Assembly: GCF_002022275.1 (NCBI RefSeq) | Contig: NZ_MSDF01000028.1 | Span: 1 to 64,000 of the forward strand | Length of the DNA: 64,000 nucleotides | Direction: 5' to 3' | Origin: Pseudomonas fluorescens | Lineage (GTDB): Bacteria > Pseudomonadota > Gammaproteobacteria > Pseudomonadales > Pseudomonadaceae | Shown here: piece after piece, positions 1 to 7,235 of the stretch | How positions within the stretch are numbered: position 1 is the stretch's first letter | Layout: each line of letters begins with the position of its first letter | The notes under the pieces: model-generated | What the model was told of the DNA's origin: nothing | The model's database searches: none | Seen by the model: the letters and a program-made list of their open reading frames with translations, nothing else | Translations under genes and position numbers: made by a program

Positions 1-50
1 ACAGGGGTTTTGTTTTGGGCGATAGAAAAGCAGAAAACGTTGGGGCCGCC

Positions 51-941
51 TCAATACTCTTGCTCCCTGATCAGCTCAATCAGAGCCCTCAAGCCTGCCG
101 GCACGTGGCGTCTTCCAGGGTAGTAGAGGCGCAGCGAATCAAACGTCGGCGTCCACTCTTCAAGCACGCGCACCAACGTCCCGTTTGCCAAGTCTGCTGA
201 CGCGTTCCACTCCGTCAAATACGTCAACCCCAGCCCCGCCCTGGCGGCTTGAAGCATTAATGTCGGGTTATCCAGTGTCAGCGCTCCCTGCACATCCACG
301 GCGATGCTTTCTCCGTGGCGTTCAAACTCCCAGCGATAAATCGTACCGCTCGGCATTCGGCTGCGGATGCACGCATGTGCGTTCAAATCCAGAGGGCTTT
401 GCGGAATCGGGTGATTGGCAAAGTAGGCCGGGCTGCCCAGGACGGCAAACCGCAGGGGCGGGCTTATATCGACTGCAATCATGTCTTGGGGAACGCTGTC
501 ACCCAGACGAATGCCTGCATCGAAGCCTTGGGCCACAATATCGACCAGCTGGCCTTCCGTGACGATATCCAGCTTCATCTGTGGATAACGGCGCATGTAC
601 TCCAACAGCAGCGGCATCACCTGTTTAGCCGCGCCTGCGGCGGTGTTGAGCCGCAATGTGCCACTGGGCGCCGCCTGGCTACTGCCTGCTTGCTCAAGCG
701 CTACTCGGATAGTCGACAGTGCAGGCGTGATTGTGTCGACGAAGGCTGCGCCAACTTCCGACAGCGATACGCTGCGCGTCGTACGGTTAAACAACCGAAC
801 GCCCATTCGCGCCTCAAGTCCAGCGACGGAATGGCTCAGCGCTGATGTCGAGACATTCAGCTCAGTCGCCGCTGCCCGGAAACTGCGATGCCGCGCTACT
901 GCCAACACTGCTTCCAACTCGTTCAATCCTGATGTATTCAT
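51..941 (-). CDS. LysR-family transcriptional regulator
   Basis: 296-aa DNA-binding regulator of normal LysR length. Residues about 4-63 form the winged helix-turn-helix (LEAVLAVARHRSFRAAATEL, then SALSHSVAGLEARMGVRLFN), followed by the usual linker helix and a substrate-binding effector domain from about residue 90 to 290. The ATG at 941 has AGGA a few bases upstream. It is divergent from the aldehyde dehydrogenase, with about 100 bp between them that contains a TATC-N8-GATA dyad, the normal arrangement for a LysR regulator controlling its neighbour and itself. The inducer cannot be read from sequence; control of the adjacent dehydrogenase is inference from position. Confidence 0.93.
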   Translation of the reverse strand: MNTSGLNELEAVLAVARHRSFRAAATELNVSTSALSHSVAGLEARMGVRLFNRTTRSVSLSEVGAAFVDTITPALSTIRVALEQAGSSQAAPSGTLRLNTAAGAAKQVMPLLLEYMRRYPQMKLDIVTEGQLVDIVAQGFDAGIRLGDSVPQDMIAVDISPPLRFAVLGSPAYFANHPIPQSPLDLNAHACIRSRMPSGTIYRWEFERHGESIAVDVQGALTLDNPTLMLQAARAGLGLTYLTEWNASADLANGTLVRVLEEWTPTFDSLRLYYPGRRHVPAGLRALIELIREQEY

Positions 942-982
942 TGTCCTGAATCGCTCATCAAGTCGTCCATTTTTGTACGGAT

Positions 983-998
983 TATCGAATCAATGATA
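983..998. promoter_or_regulatory. Candidate LysR-type operator (TATC-N8-GATA dyad)
   Basis: A short inverted repeat, TATC-GAATCAAT-GATA, sits in the divergent intergenic region about 45 bp from each start codon. It fits the loose T-N11-A dyad bound by LysR regulators. The motif is short, so chance occurrence is possible; position is the main support. Confidence 0.4.
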
Positions 999-1043
999 GT
1001 GGCTTACCTTTAGGCATACCAATTGAGTGCCTTCGGAGGCCGC

Positions 1044-2459
1044 ATGCATCAGATCAATCAGGTCTACATCAATGGCCAATTTGTCACGCCATACGGTGAA
1101 GAACTCTTCGACTTGTTCAACCCAGCGACTGCCCAGCGTATTGGCCAGGTTCGGTTGGCTGATGAAAGAGACGCCAGCGATGCCATCAGTGCAGCAAAAG
1201 CGGCATTTCCAGCATTCTCTCGCACGACTAAAGCTAAGCGCGTTGACCACCTCAGACGCATGCACGCAGCGATCGAATCCATAGAAGCGGAGCTCACGGC
1301 GGCCATCATCGAAGAATATGGCGCTCCGGTCTCCCGGGCGTCGTGGATGGCCAAGCATGCCGCGAGCGTTCTGGGCGATGCTGCAGCGGTGCTGGAAAAC
1401 TACGACTTCACACGCCAGATCGGCATCGCCCGCGTGACTATGCAGCCCCTCGGCGTTGCCGGGCTGATCACGCCCTGGAACAGCAACGCGGGCTTCATCT
1501 GCGGCAAGCTGGCCGCTGCGTTGGCGGCGGGTTGTACCGCAGTGATCAAACCGAGCGAAATGAGCGCGATCCAGACCTCCATTGTTACACGTGCGCTGCA
1601 CGAGGCAGGCCTGCCACCCGGTGTCTTCAACATCGTCACCGGGCGCGGAGAAACCGTAGGCGCGGTGCTAAGTACGCACCCCGACATCGCCAAGGTCTCA
1701 TTCACCGGATCTACCTCCGTCGGTAAGCAAATCCTGCGGGCAGGGGCGGAAACGTTGAAGCGCATTACCCTGGAACTGGGTGGGAAATCGCCGGTGTTGA
1801 TACTTGATGATGCTGACCTGAAACACGCCATACCCATGGCCCTTCAAGCGGGCTTCATGAACAGCGGCCAAGCGTGTATTGCCGGAACCCGAATCCTCGT
1901 ACCCGACCATCGCTTGGCAGAGGTGGAAGCGCTGTTGGTCGAGGAAGTTGCCAAGGTACACGCCGGTGACCCCAACGACCCCAACACCAGCGTTGGCCCG
2001 ATGGTCAGCCTCAAACAATGGCAACGGGTTCAGCGCTACATTCAGGTCGGCATGGAAGAGGGCGCCCACTTACTGGCGGGCGGCCCCGGCTTGCCTGAAG
2101 GCGTCAACGCCGGTTGGTTCGTCAGGCCTACCGTCTTCAGCCGCGTCACCAACCAGATGACTATCGCCCGTGAGGAAATCTTCGGCCCTGTCTTATCGAT
2201 CATCACCTACACCAGCGAGGCTGAGGCGCTGGCCATCGCCAATGACACCCCCTACGGTCTCCAGGCCTACATTCTGTCGTCCAACCCACAAAGAGCCCAC
2301 GTGCTGGCCGCACAAGTAGACGCTGGCCGAGTGCTGATCAATACCCTGGCCCACGAACCCCGTGCACCTTTCGGCGGCTTTAAACAGTCAGGCATTGGCC
2401 GTGAGTACGGCACCTTCGGTTTGGAGGCCTTTCTGGAGCCAAAATCCGTTCTCTCCTGA
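1044..2459 (+). CDS. NAD(P)-dependent aldehyde dehydrogenase
   Basis: 471-aa member of the ALDH superfamily, oxidising an aldehyde to the acid with NAD(P)+ in the cytoplasm. The family motifs are in order: the PWN and IKPSE cofactor-binding segments (about 144-172), FTGSTSVGK, the general base Glu244 in ELGGKSP, the catalytic Cys278 in NSGQACIAG, and a C-terminal EEIFGPVLSI segment. I chose the ATG at 1044 because GGAGG lies four bases upstream; a TTG at 1023 is also in frame but lacks a site. Substrate is unknown. The divergent LysR gene is its probable regulator. Confidence 0.92.
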   Translation: MHQINQVYINGQFVTPYGEELFDLFNPATAQRIGQVRLADERDASDAISAAKAAFPAFSRTTKAKRVDHLRRMHAAIESIEAELTAAIIEEYGAPVSRASWMAKHAASVLGDAAAVLENYDFTRQIGIARVTMQPLGVAGLITPWNSNAGFICGKLAAALAAGCTAVIKPSEMSAIQTSIVTRALHEAGLPPGVFNIVTGRGETVGAVLSTHPDIAKVSFTGSTSVGKQILRAGAETLKRITLELGGKSPVLILDDADLKHAIPMALQAGFMNSGQACIAGTRILVPDHRLAEVEALLVEEVAKVHAGDPNDPNTSVGPMVSLKQWQRVQRYIQVGMEEGAHLLAGGPGLPEGVNAGWFVRPTVFSRVTNQMTIAREEIFGPVLSIITYTSEAEALAIANDTPYGLQAYILSSNPQRAHVLAAQVDAGRVLINTLAHEPRAPFGGFKQSGIGREYGTFGLEAFLEPKSVLS

Positions 2460-2593
2460 CAAAACAGCATGCCGTTGGGGAAATCGATGCAAAGTGTTTC
2501 TGCATTTTTGGTATGGTGCAGCACATTTTCACAAGGATTGATATTTCATCCGCAGGACGCGGCGTCGACCTTCTTTAACGAGATGCTGTAGAA

Positions 2594-4486
2594 ATGCCTG
2601 AACCGATACCGATCAAGGATCACGAAAAAGAAAACCGCCTGGTTAACAAGCGCCTGCTCGCCTGCGCGCTGTTGGTGATTGGCATCACCTGTGCCCTGGT
2701 AGGCCGTATGTATTTCCTGCAGGTGGTGCAGTACGACTATCACTCCACGATTTCTGAAAATAACCGTGTCCACGTATTGCCGATCACGCCGACGCGCGGG
2801 CTGATCTACGACCGCAATGGCGTGGTGCTGGCCGACAACCGCCCCAGCTATAACCTGATCATTACCCGCGAGCGCACCACCGACCTTAAAGGTGAGCTGG
2901 ACGCCATCGTGAACCTGTTGCACTTGCCTGCCGAAGACCGCGCAGTGTTCGACAAGGCGCTGAAGCAGGCTCGCCATCCGTTCGTGCCTGTCACGCTGTT
3001 CTACGAACTGACCGAAGAACAAATCGCACTGCTGGCCGTGAATGAGTTTCGTCTGCCCGGTGTAGACGTCGAGCCACAATTCGTCCGTCATTACCCGCTG
3101 GGCGCGCACTTCGCTCACTCGATTGGCTACGTCGGTCGCATCAACGAAAAAGAATCCAAGGCCCTCGATTCCGTTGAATACCGCGGTACCCAGTCCATCG
3201 GGAAAACCGGTATCGAACGCTTCTACGAGTCCGAGTTGCATGGGCATGTCGGGTACGAAGAGGTCGAGACCAACGCCCAGGGTCGGGTATTGCGCGTGCT
3301 CAAGCACACCGACCCGATCCCCGGCAAAAATATCGTGCTGAGCCTCGACGTCAAGCTTCAGGAGGCGGCGGAAGAAGCCCTGGGTGATCGACGTGGCTCG
3401 GTGGTTGCCCTCGACCCGCAAACCGGTGAAGTGCTGGCCATGGTCAGCAAGCCGAGTTTCGACCCGAACCTGTTCGTCACCGGTATCAGCTTCAAGGAAT
3501 ACGCCGCGCTGCATGATTCCATCGACCGGCCGCTGTTCAACCGAGTGCTGCGCGGGCTTTACGCGCCCGGCTCGACGATCAAGCCGGAAGTCGCCATCGC
3601 CGGACTCGACAGCGGCGTCGTAACCGCCCAAACCCGGGTGTTCGACCCCGGTTACTACCAGTTGCCCGATTTTGACCACAAATACCGCAACTGGAACCAC
3701 AGCGGTGACGGCTGGGTGGACATGGACGCGGCCATCATGCGTTCCAACGACACTTACTTTTACGACCTGGCCCATAAGCTCGGCATCGATCGCCTGCACG
3801 ACTACCTGGCCGAATTCGGCCTCGGCCAAAAAGTCTCCCTCGACATGTTCGAAGAGTCAGCCGGCCTGATGCCTTCTCAAGCCTGGAAGCGTGCAACACG
3901 GCGTCAGCCCTGGTTCCCGGGGGAGACCGTGATCCTCGGCATTGGCCAGGGTTATATGCAAGTCACGCCGCTGCAACTCGCCCAAGCCACGGCGTTGATC
4001 GCCAACAAAGGCGTATGGAACCGGCCGCACCTGGCCAAGACCATCAACGGTGTACCACCGGTCGACGAAAACCCGATGCCCAACGTAGTCCTCAAAGACC
4101 CGCGTGATTGGGAGCAGGTCAACCACGGCATGCAGCTCGTCATGCACGACCCGCGCGGTATCGCCCGGGCAGCGGCGGTCGGCGCGCAATACCGGATCGC
4201 TGGCAAGAGTGGTACGGCGCAGGTGGTGGCGATCAAGCAGGGTGAGCGGTACAACCGTAACAAAACCCTCGAACGCCATCGCGACAACGCCTTGTTTGTC
4301 GGCTTTGCGCCCGCCGAACACCCGAAAATCGTGATTTCGGTGATGATTGAAAACGGTGAGGCCGGTGGTCGCGTCGCGGGTCCGGTCGTGCGGCAAATCA
4401 TGGACGCCTGGTTACTCGACCAGGAAGGCCACCTGAAACCGCAATATGCAACACCGGCCAAGGCGCCCGGCGACCCGCACGTTTAA
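2594..4486 (+). CDS. mrdA: Penicillin-binding protein 2 (peptidoglycan D,D-transpeptidase)
   Basis: 630-aa class B PBP that cross-links peptidoglycan during cell elongation. A short cytoplasmic tail is followed by one membrane anchor (about residues 20-45), the dimerisation/pedestal domain and the transpeptidase domain. All three active-site motifs are present: S327-T-I-K, S384-N-D and K538-S-G-T. Length and order match MrdA. The oddity is context: mrdA usually sits with rodA and rlpA, but here it stands alone between an aldehyde dehydrogenase and a GFA-type gene, so it is probably a second PBP2 copy or a relocated one. Upstream 2460-2593 is non-coding and AT-richer, suitable for its own promoter. 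Confidence 0.93.
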   Translation: MPEPIPIKDHEKENRLVNKRLLACALLVIGITCALVGRMYFLQVVQYDYHSTISENNRVHVLPITPTRGLIYDRNGVVLADNRPSYNLIITRERTTDLKGELDAIVNLLHLPAEDRAVFDKALKQARHPFVPVTLFYELTEEQIALLAVNEFRLPGVDVEPQFVRHYPLGAHFAHSIGYVGRINEKESKALDSVEYRGTQSIGKTGIERFYESELHGHVGYEEVETNAQGRVLRVLKHTDPIPGKNIVLSLDVKLQEAAEEALGDRRGSVVALDPQTGEVLAMVSKPSFDPNLFVTGISFKEYAALHDSIDRPLFNRVLRGLYAPGSTIKPEVAIAGLDSGVVTAQTRVFDPGYYQLPDFDHKYRNWNHSGDGWVDMDAAIMRSNDTYFYDLAHKLGIDRLHDYLAEFGLGQKVSLDMFEESAGLMPSQAWKRATRRQPWFPGETVILGIGQGYMQVTPLQLAQATALIANKGVWNRPHLAKTINGVPPVDENPMPNVVLKDPRDWEQVNHGMQLVMHDPRGIARAAAVGAQYRIAGKSGTAQVVAIKQGERYNRNKTLERHRDNALFVGFAPAEHPKIVISVMIENGEAGGRVAGPVVRQIMDAWLLDQEGHLKPQYATPAKAPGDPHV

Positions 4487-4487
4487 C

Positions 4488-4889
4488 TCAGGCCTGCCAC
4501 TCGTCCCATCTCTCAATGCCCTCATGTGCCAGCCATGGCACATCATGGGCGGTCCAGATATGCGCGGTGGGCCGCACGCCGGGGTCATCATCCAGTGTCG
4601 CCACCCGCACAATCACATGGGGTTGATGCCCGCGCTCGGCCATCAGGTGTGAGCCGCAACGCGAGCAGAAATGCCTGAATTTCCCCGGCGAAGATTCATA
4701 CGACGATAAAAGCGCCTGGCCCTGAGTCCAGCGAAAGTGTTCGCGCATCACTCCGGCTGTGGCCACAAATGCAGCGGCGTGCACTTTGCGGCAACTGTCG
4801 CAATGACAGTGGCTGATCGGCATGTCCAGGCCGTCCACCTGATAGCGCACGGCTTTACAGAAGCAACTTCCATTCAACGGGTCAGTCAT
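4488..4889 (-). CDS. GFA-family (CENP-V/GFA fold) zinc protein
   Basis: 133-aa protein with the cysteine pattern of the glutathione-dependent formaldehyde-activating (GFA) family: CFCKAVRY near the N-terminus, HCHCDSCRK about 25 residues later, and FCSRCGSHL in the middle, which bind two zinc ions. Many members are not proven formaldehyde enzymes, so the activity is uncertain. I set the start at the Met of MTDPLNGSC (4889) because family members begin just before the first Cys motif; an upstream in-frame Met at 4949 would add an unusual hydrophobic leader. It is convergent with mrdA, with one base between their ends. Confidence 0.82.
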   Translation of the reverse strand: MTDPLNGSCFCKAVRYQVDGLDMPISHCHCDSCRKVHAAAFVATAGVMREHFRWTQGQALLSSYESSPGKFRHFCSRCGSHLMAERGHQPHVIVRVATLDDDPGVRPTAHIWTAHDVPWLAHEGIERWDEWQA

Positions 4890-4987
4890 AACGTATTGCC
4901 GGTTCAAGGATAGGCTCATCATCATCGCGCACACGCAAAGGTTGCGCATTGGTTGATGTCGCCTACTGTCAATGGAGGAGGTGACTT

Positions 4988-5455
4988 ATGCACGTATTAG
5001 ATCGCATCGAACGTAAAGTCCTGCTTAATGCTTCACGTAAACACGTCTGGGAAGCGCTGACCGACGCCGAGCAATTCGGCTGCTGGTTCGGAATCGCCCT
5101 CAAGGGTAAAACTTTCACTGCCGGGGCAACCCTTGAAGCGCCGATAACCTACCCCGGCTACGAGCACGTGGTATGGAAAGCCAAAATCGAGCGCATTTTG
5201 CCGCAAACCCTTTTTTCGTTTTGGTGGCATCCCTTTGCAGTCGAAAAAGGCGTCGACTACGACAAGGAAACACCCACTCTGGTGGAATTTACCCTTGAGG
5301 ATCGCGCGCCGGGCATTTTGCTGCGGGTGGTTGAGTCCGGTTTTGATGCAGTTCCCGAAGCCCGCAGGCAAAAAGCTTTCAAGATGAATTCCCGTGGTTG
5401 GGATGAGCAAATGGGCAATATCGAAAACTATCTGAACCAGGCGCGTCGCGCCTGA
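4988..5455 (+). CDS. SRPBCC / AHSA1-like domain protein
   Basis: 155-aa single-domain protein with the START-like (SRPBCC) fold typical of Activator of Hsp90 ATPase homologue 1 proteins: an N-terminal beta strand and helix (HVWEALTDAEQFGCWFG), the central strands, then a C-terminal helix ending WDEQMGNIENYLNQ. Such proteins bind hydrophobic ligands or act in stress responses; no specific ligand can be inferred. GGAGGAGGTG lies just upstream of the ATG, an unusually strong ribosome site. A perfect hairpin follows the stop codon. Confidence 0.82.
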   Translation: MHVLDRIERKVLLNASRKHVWEALTDAEQFGCWFGIALKGKTFTAGATLEAPITYPGYEHVVWKAKIERILPQTLFSFWWHPFAVEKGVDYDKETPTLVEFTLEDRAPGILLRVVESGFDAVPEARRQKAFKMNSRGWDEQMGNIENYLNQARRA

Positions 5456-5460
5456 CCCGA

Positions 5461-5483
5461 ACGGGCATCTTGTAGATGCCCGT
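5461..5483. terminator. Hairpin terminator between convergent genes
   Basis: A perfect 10-bp stem (ACGGGCATCT / AGATGCCCGT) with a 3-nt TGT loop is followed by a pyrimidine-rich tail (CTTCCTTTCT). It lies between two convergent genes and probably ends transcription of the SRPBCC gene. Confidence 0.75.
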
Positions 5484-5494
5484 CTTCCTTTCTG

Positions 5495-6082
5495 TCAGCC
5501 TTCGTGAGCCGTGGTGATTTCCAGGGTATCGGTGAAGGTCACCAGCACACTCTGCCCGACCTTGAGGTCTTTGAGGCCTGCGCGGATCTCCGGTTTTTCA
5601 ACATTCAGTACTTTTTTCGCACCGGTCGGGTTTTCCAGAGTGACCTGGTTTTTCTTCAGGTCGATATGGGTGATCTTCAACTGCACTTGCACCTGACGAA
5701 ACGCTGCCCCGCCAGGGTTTGGGTTGTTGGCGGTGGCACGCACCACGCCGGTTTTTTCGCTGGCATCGGGGGCGCTCTTGTCCACGTCGGTGTCGAGCAC
5801 GGCGGCGACCGAATGCGTGGTCAGCACCTTCACCTGATCGCCGACCTTCAGATTACCCAAGTCCTTGGCATCATCGCTGAGCTGCACATGCACCGGATTG
5901 CCCTGTGCGCCTGCCAGAACCACCTGATGGCTGGCGGCGTCCACCGACAGCACCTTGGTGGTCACTTCATCGGCTTCAAGGGATTTGGACAGCGGGATAT
6001 CGGCCGCGAAGGCCGCGAGGTTGCCGGCAGACAGCAAGGTGACCAAGGCAACGGCCTGGCGCAGGGAAGGGGAGAGCTTCAT
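5495..6082 (-). CDS. Predicted periplasmic protein, unknown function
   Basis: 195-aa protein with a clear Sec signal peptide (MKLSPSLRQAVALVTLLSAG, cleaved near AAFAAD) and a mature part made of short beta-rich segments. Two similar units, KVLSVDAASHQVVLAGAQGN and KITHIDLKKNQVTLENPTGA, are each followed by a KVGD/KVGQ-type segment, suggesting an internally duplicated OB-like fold. I do not recognise a named family. A second Met at 6097 would add five residues; the one at 6082 gives the more standard signal peptide. It lies beyond the 3' end of the interrupted autotransporter, on the same strand. Confidence 0.72.
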   Translation of the reverse strand: MKLSPSLRQAVALVTLLSAGNLAAFAADIPLSKSLEADEVTTKVLSVDAASHQVVLAGAQGNPVHVQLSDDAKDLGNLKVGDQVKVLTTHSVAAVLDTDVDKSAPDASEKTGVVRATANNPNPGGAAFRQVQVQLKITHIDLKKNQVTLENPTGAKKVLNVEKPEIRAGLKDLKVGQSVLVTFTDTLEITTAHEG

Positions 6083-6118
6083 TGAGGTGACTTCCATGTG
6101 AGAGAAGTCATGAGTCTA

Positions 6119-6156
6119 GTGGCGAGTCAGCGATGCGCAACTGCGCTGACTGCCAC
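6119..6156. terminator. Strong hairpin after the autotransporter gene
   Basis: Arms GTGGCGAGTCAGCG and CGCTGACTGCCAC pair with a single bulged base around a short loop. It lies just past the autotransporter stop codon (minus strand). There is no T-run, so it may be a factor-dependent terminator or an mRNA-stabilising stem. Confidence 0.5.
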
Positions 6157-6173
6157 CCGCGTGTTTGCAGTTT

Positions 6174-7154
6174 TTAGAAACGCATCTGCCATTGACCCAC
6201 CAGCGCGTGGTTGCGGCTGCTGCTGCCCAGCTCGCCGTTATAACCGATGCTCAAGCTCTGGCGTGCAGACAAACCGACATCCAGCCCCACTTCAACCATC
6301 AGGCTATCGCGATCCAGGGCGCTGCCTTCAACGTTAAACGCGTCGCCTCCGACCAGAAACGCTTGGCGTGTCTCGCTATCCACGTTGCCATAGAGGTGCC
6401 GCCAGCCAAGACTCGCGCGTGGCGTCAGGCTGATGCCATTGTCCAGCTGGCTCAGATGAGCCAGGCGCATCCCGAAGGTGCTGCTGAAGTTTTCCTGCGT
6501 CTGGGCGTCGACCTGAAGCGATGCAACGCCGCCTTTTTCGGCGAAGCCGTCGCGGTGATAACGCTGATAACCCAGGTTGGCGAAAGGCTCGATGTTGAAA
6601 CGACCAGTGCCCAGGGCGTAACCCACTTCGGCGAAGGCTTGCTGGCTGTCGGCGTCGTAATCACCCTTGGGGCGCTCGCTGAAACCCTCAAACTCCACAG
6701 TACGCTTGTTATCGCCGGCATGATGGCTGTAGGCGGCGCCCAGTCGCAAAGCCAGCGGGCCATCCTGGCGTACGGCATAAGCGCCGACGTGCCAGCTGCG
6801 CAGTGTGTTATCGACGTTGTGGCTGTCCACGTCGGTTTTCGAGTAACCACCCAGCATGCCCAGGCGCCAGAGTGGCGACAACGACCAGTCCACACCCAGC
6901 AAGCTGCCCTGGGTGCGCTGTTGCGAGGCGTCGGTGCCGTGTTGACCGTCAAGCTTGCCGTAGCTGCCGATACCTTGCAGCCAGACGCGGCCCTGTGCGT
7001 TCGGGTCATTGAGGTTACGTGCATTGCTCGGTACACCCGTCGCCGCCAGCTCCGGGGTTTGCGCCGGTTCAAGCCCCACCAGCAGGTTTGAGCCGCTGCT
7101 CATCTGGCGCATGGCGGACAGCATCGAGGTGCCGACTTGAGCACTGGCCGCCAA
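6174..7154 (-). CDS. Autotransporter beta-barrel domain (3' fragment)
   Basis: This is the C-terminal translocator half of the interrupted autotransporter. It has the standard barrel hallmarks: alternating amphipathic strands (WRLGMLGGYSKTDVDS, FNIEPFANLGYQRYHR, LTPRASLGWRHLYGN) and a C-terminal aromatic, ending GQWQMRF, which BamA recognises. The Met at 7154 is simply the first in-frame ATG after the amber stop and has no signal peptide, so this part alone could not reach the outer membrane. Treat it as the barrel of the longer gene, not as an independent protein. Confidence 0.8.
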   Translation of the reverse strand: MAASAQVGTSMLSAMRQMSSGSNLLVGLEPAQTPELAATGVPSNARNLNDPNAQGRVWLQGIGSYGKLDGQHGTDASQQRTQGSLLGVDWSLSPLWRLGMLGGYSKTDVDSHNVDNTLRSWHVGAYAVRQDGPLALRLGAAYSHHAGDNKRTVEFEGFSERPKGDYDADSQQAFAEVGYALGTGRFNIEPFANLGYQRYHRDGFAEKGGVASLQVDAQTQENFSSTFGMRLAHLSQLDNGISLTPRASLGWRHLYGNVDSETRQAFLVGGDAFNVEGSALDRDSLMVEVGLDVGLSARQSLSIGYNGELGSSSRNHALVGQWQMRF

Positions 7155-7235
7155 GGTGGCGCTGGCCAGGTTGGCATTGCTGCTGCCGGCCAGCGCTTCG
7201 ATGGCCGCGCTGGCGGTGGTTTCGGAGGTGGCCAG

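Noticed and set aside
2546..3829. Minus-strand open frame of 427 codons across mrdA
   Set aside because: Opposite to a gene with all three PBP active-site motifs; composition is that of a shadow frame.
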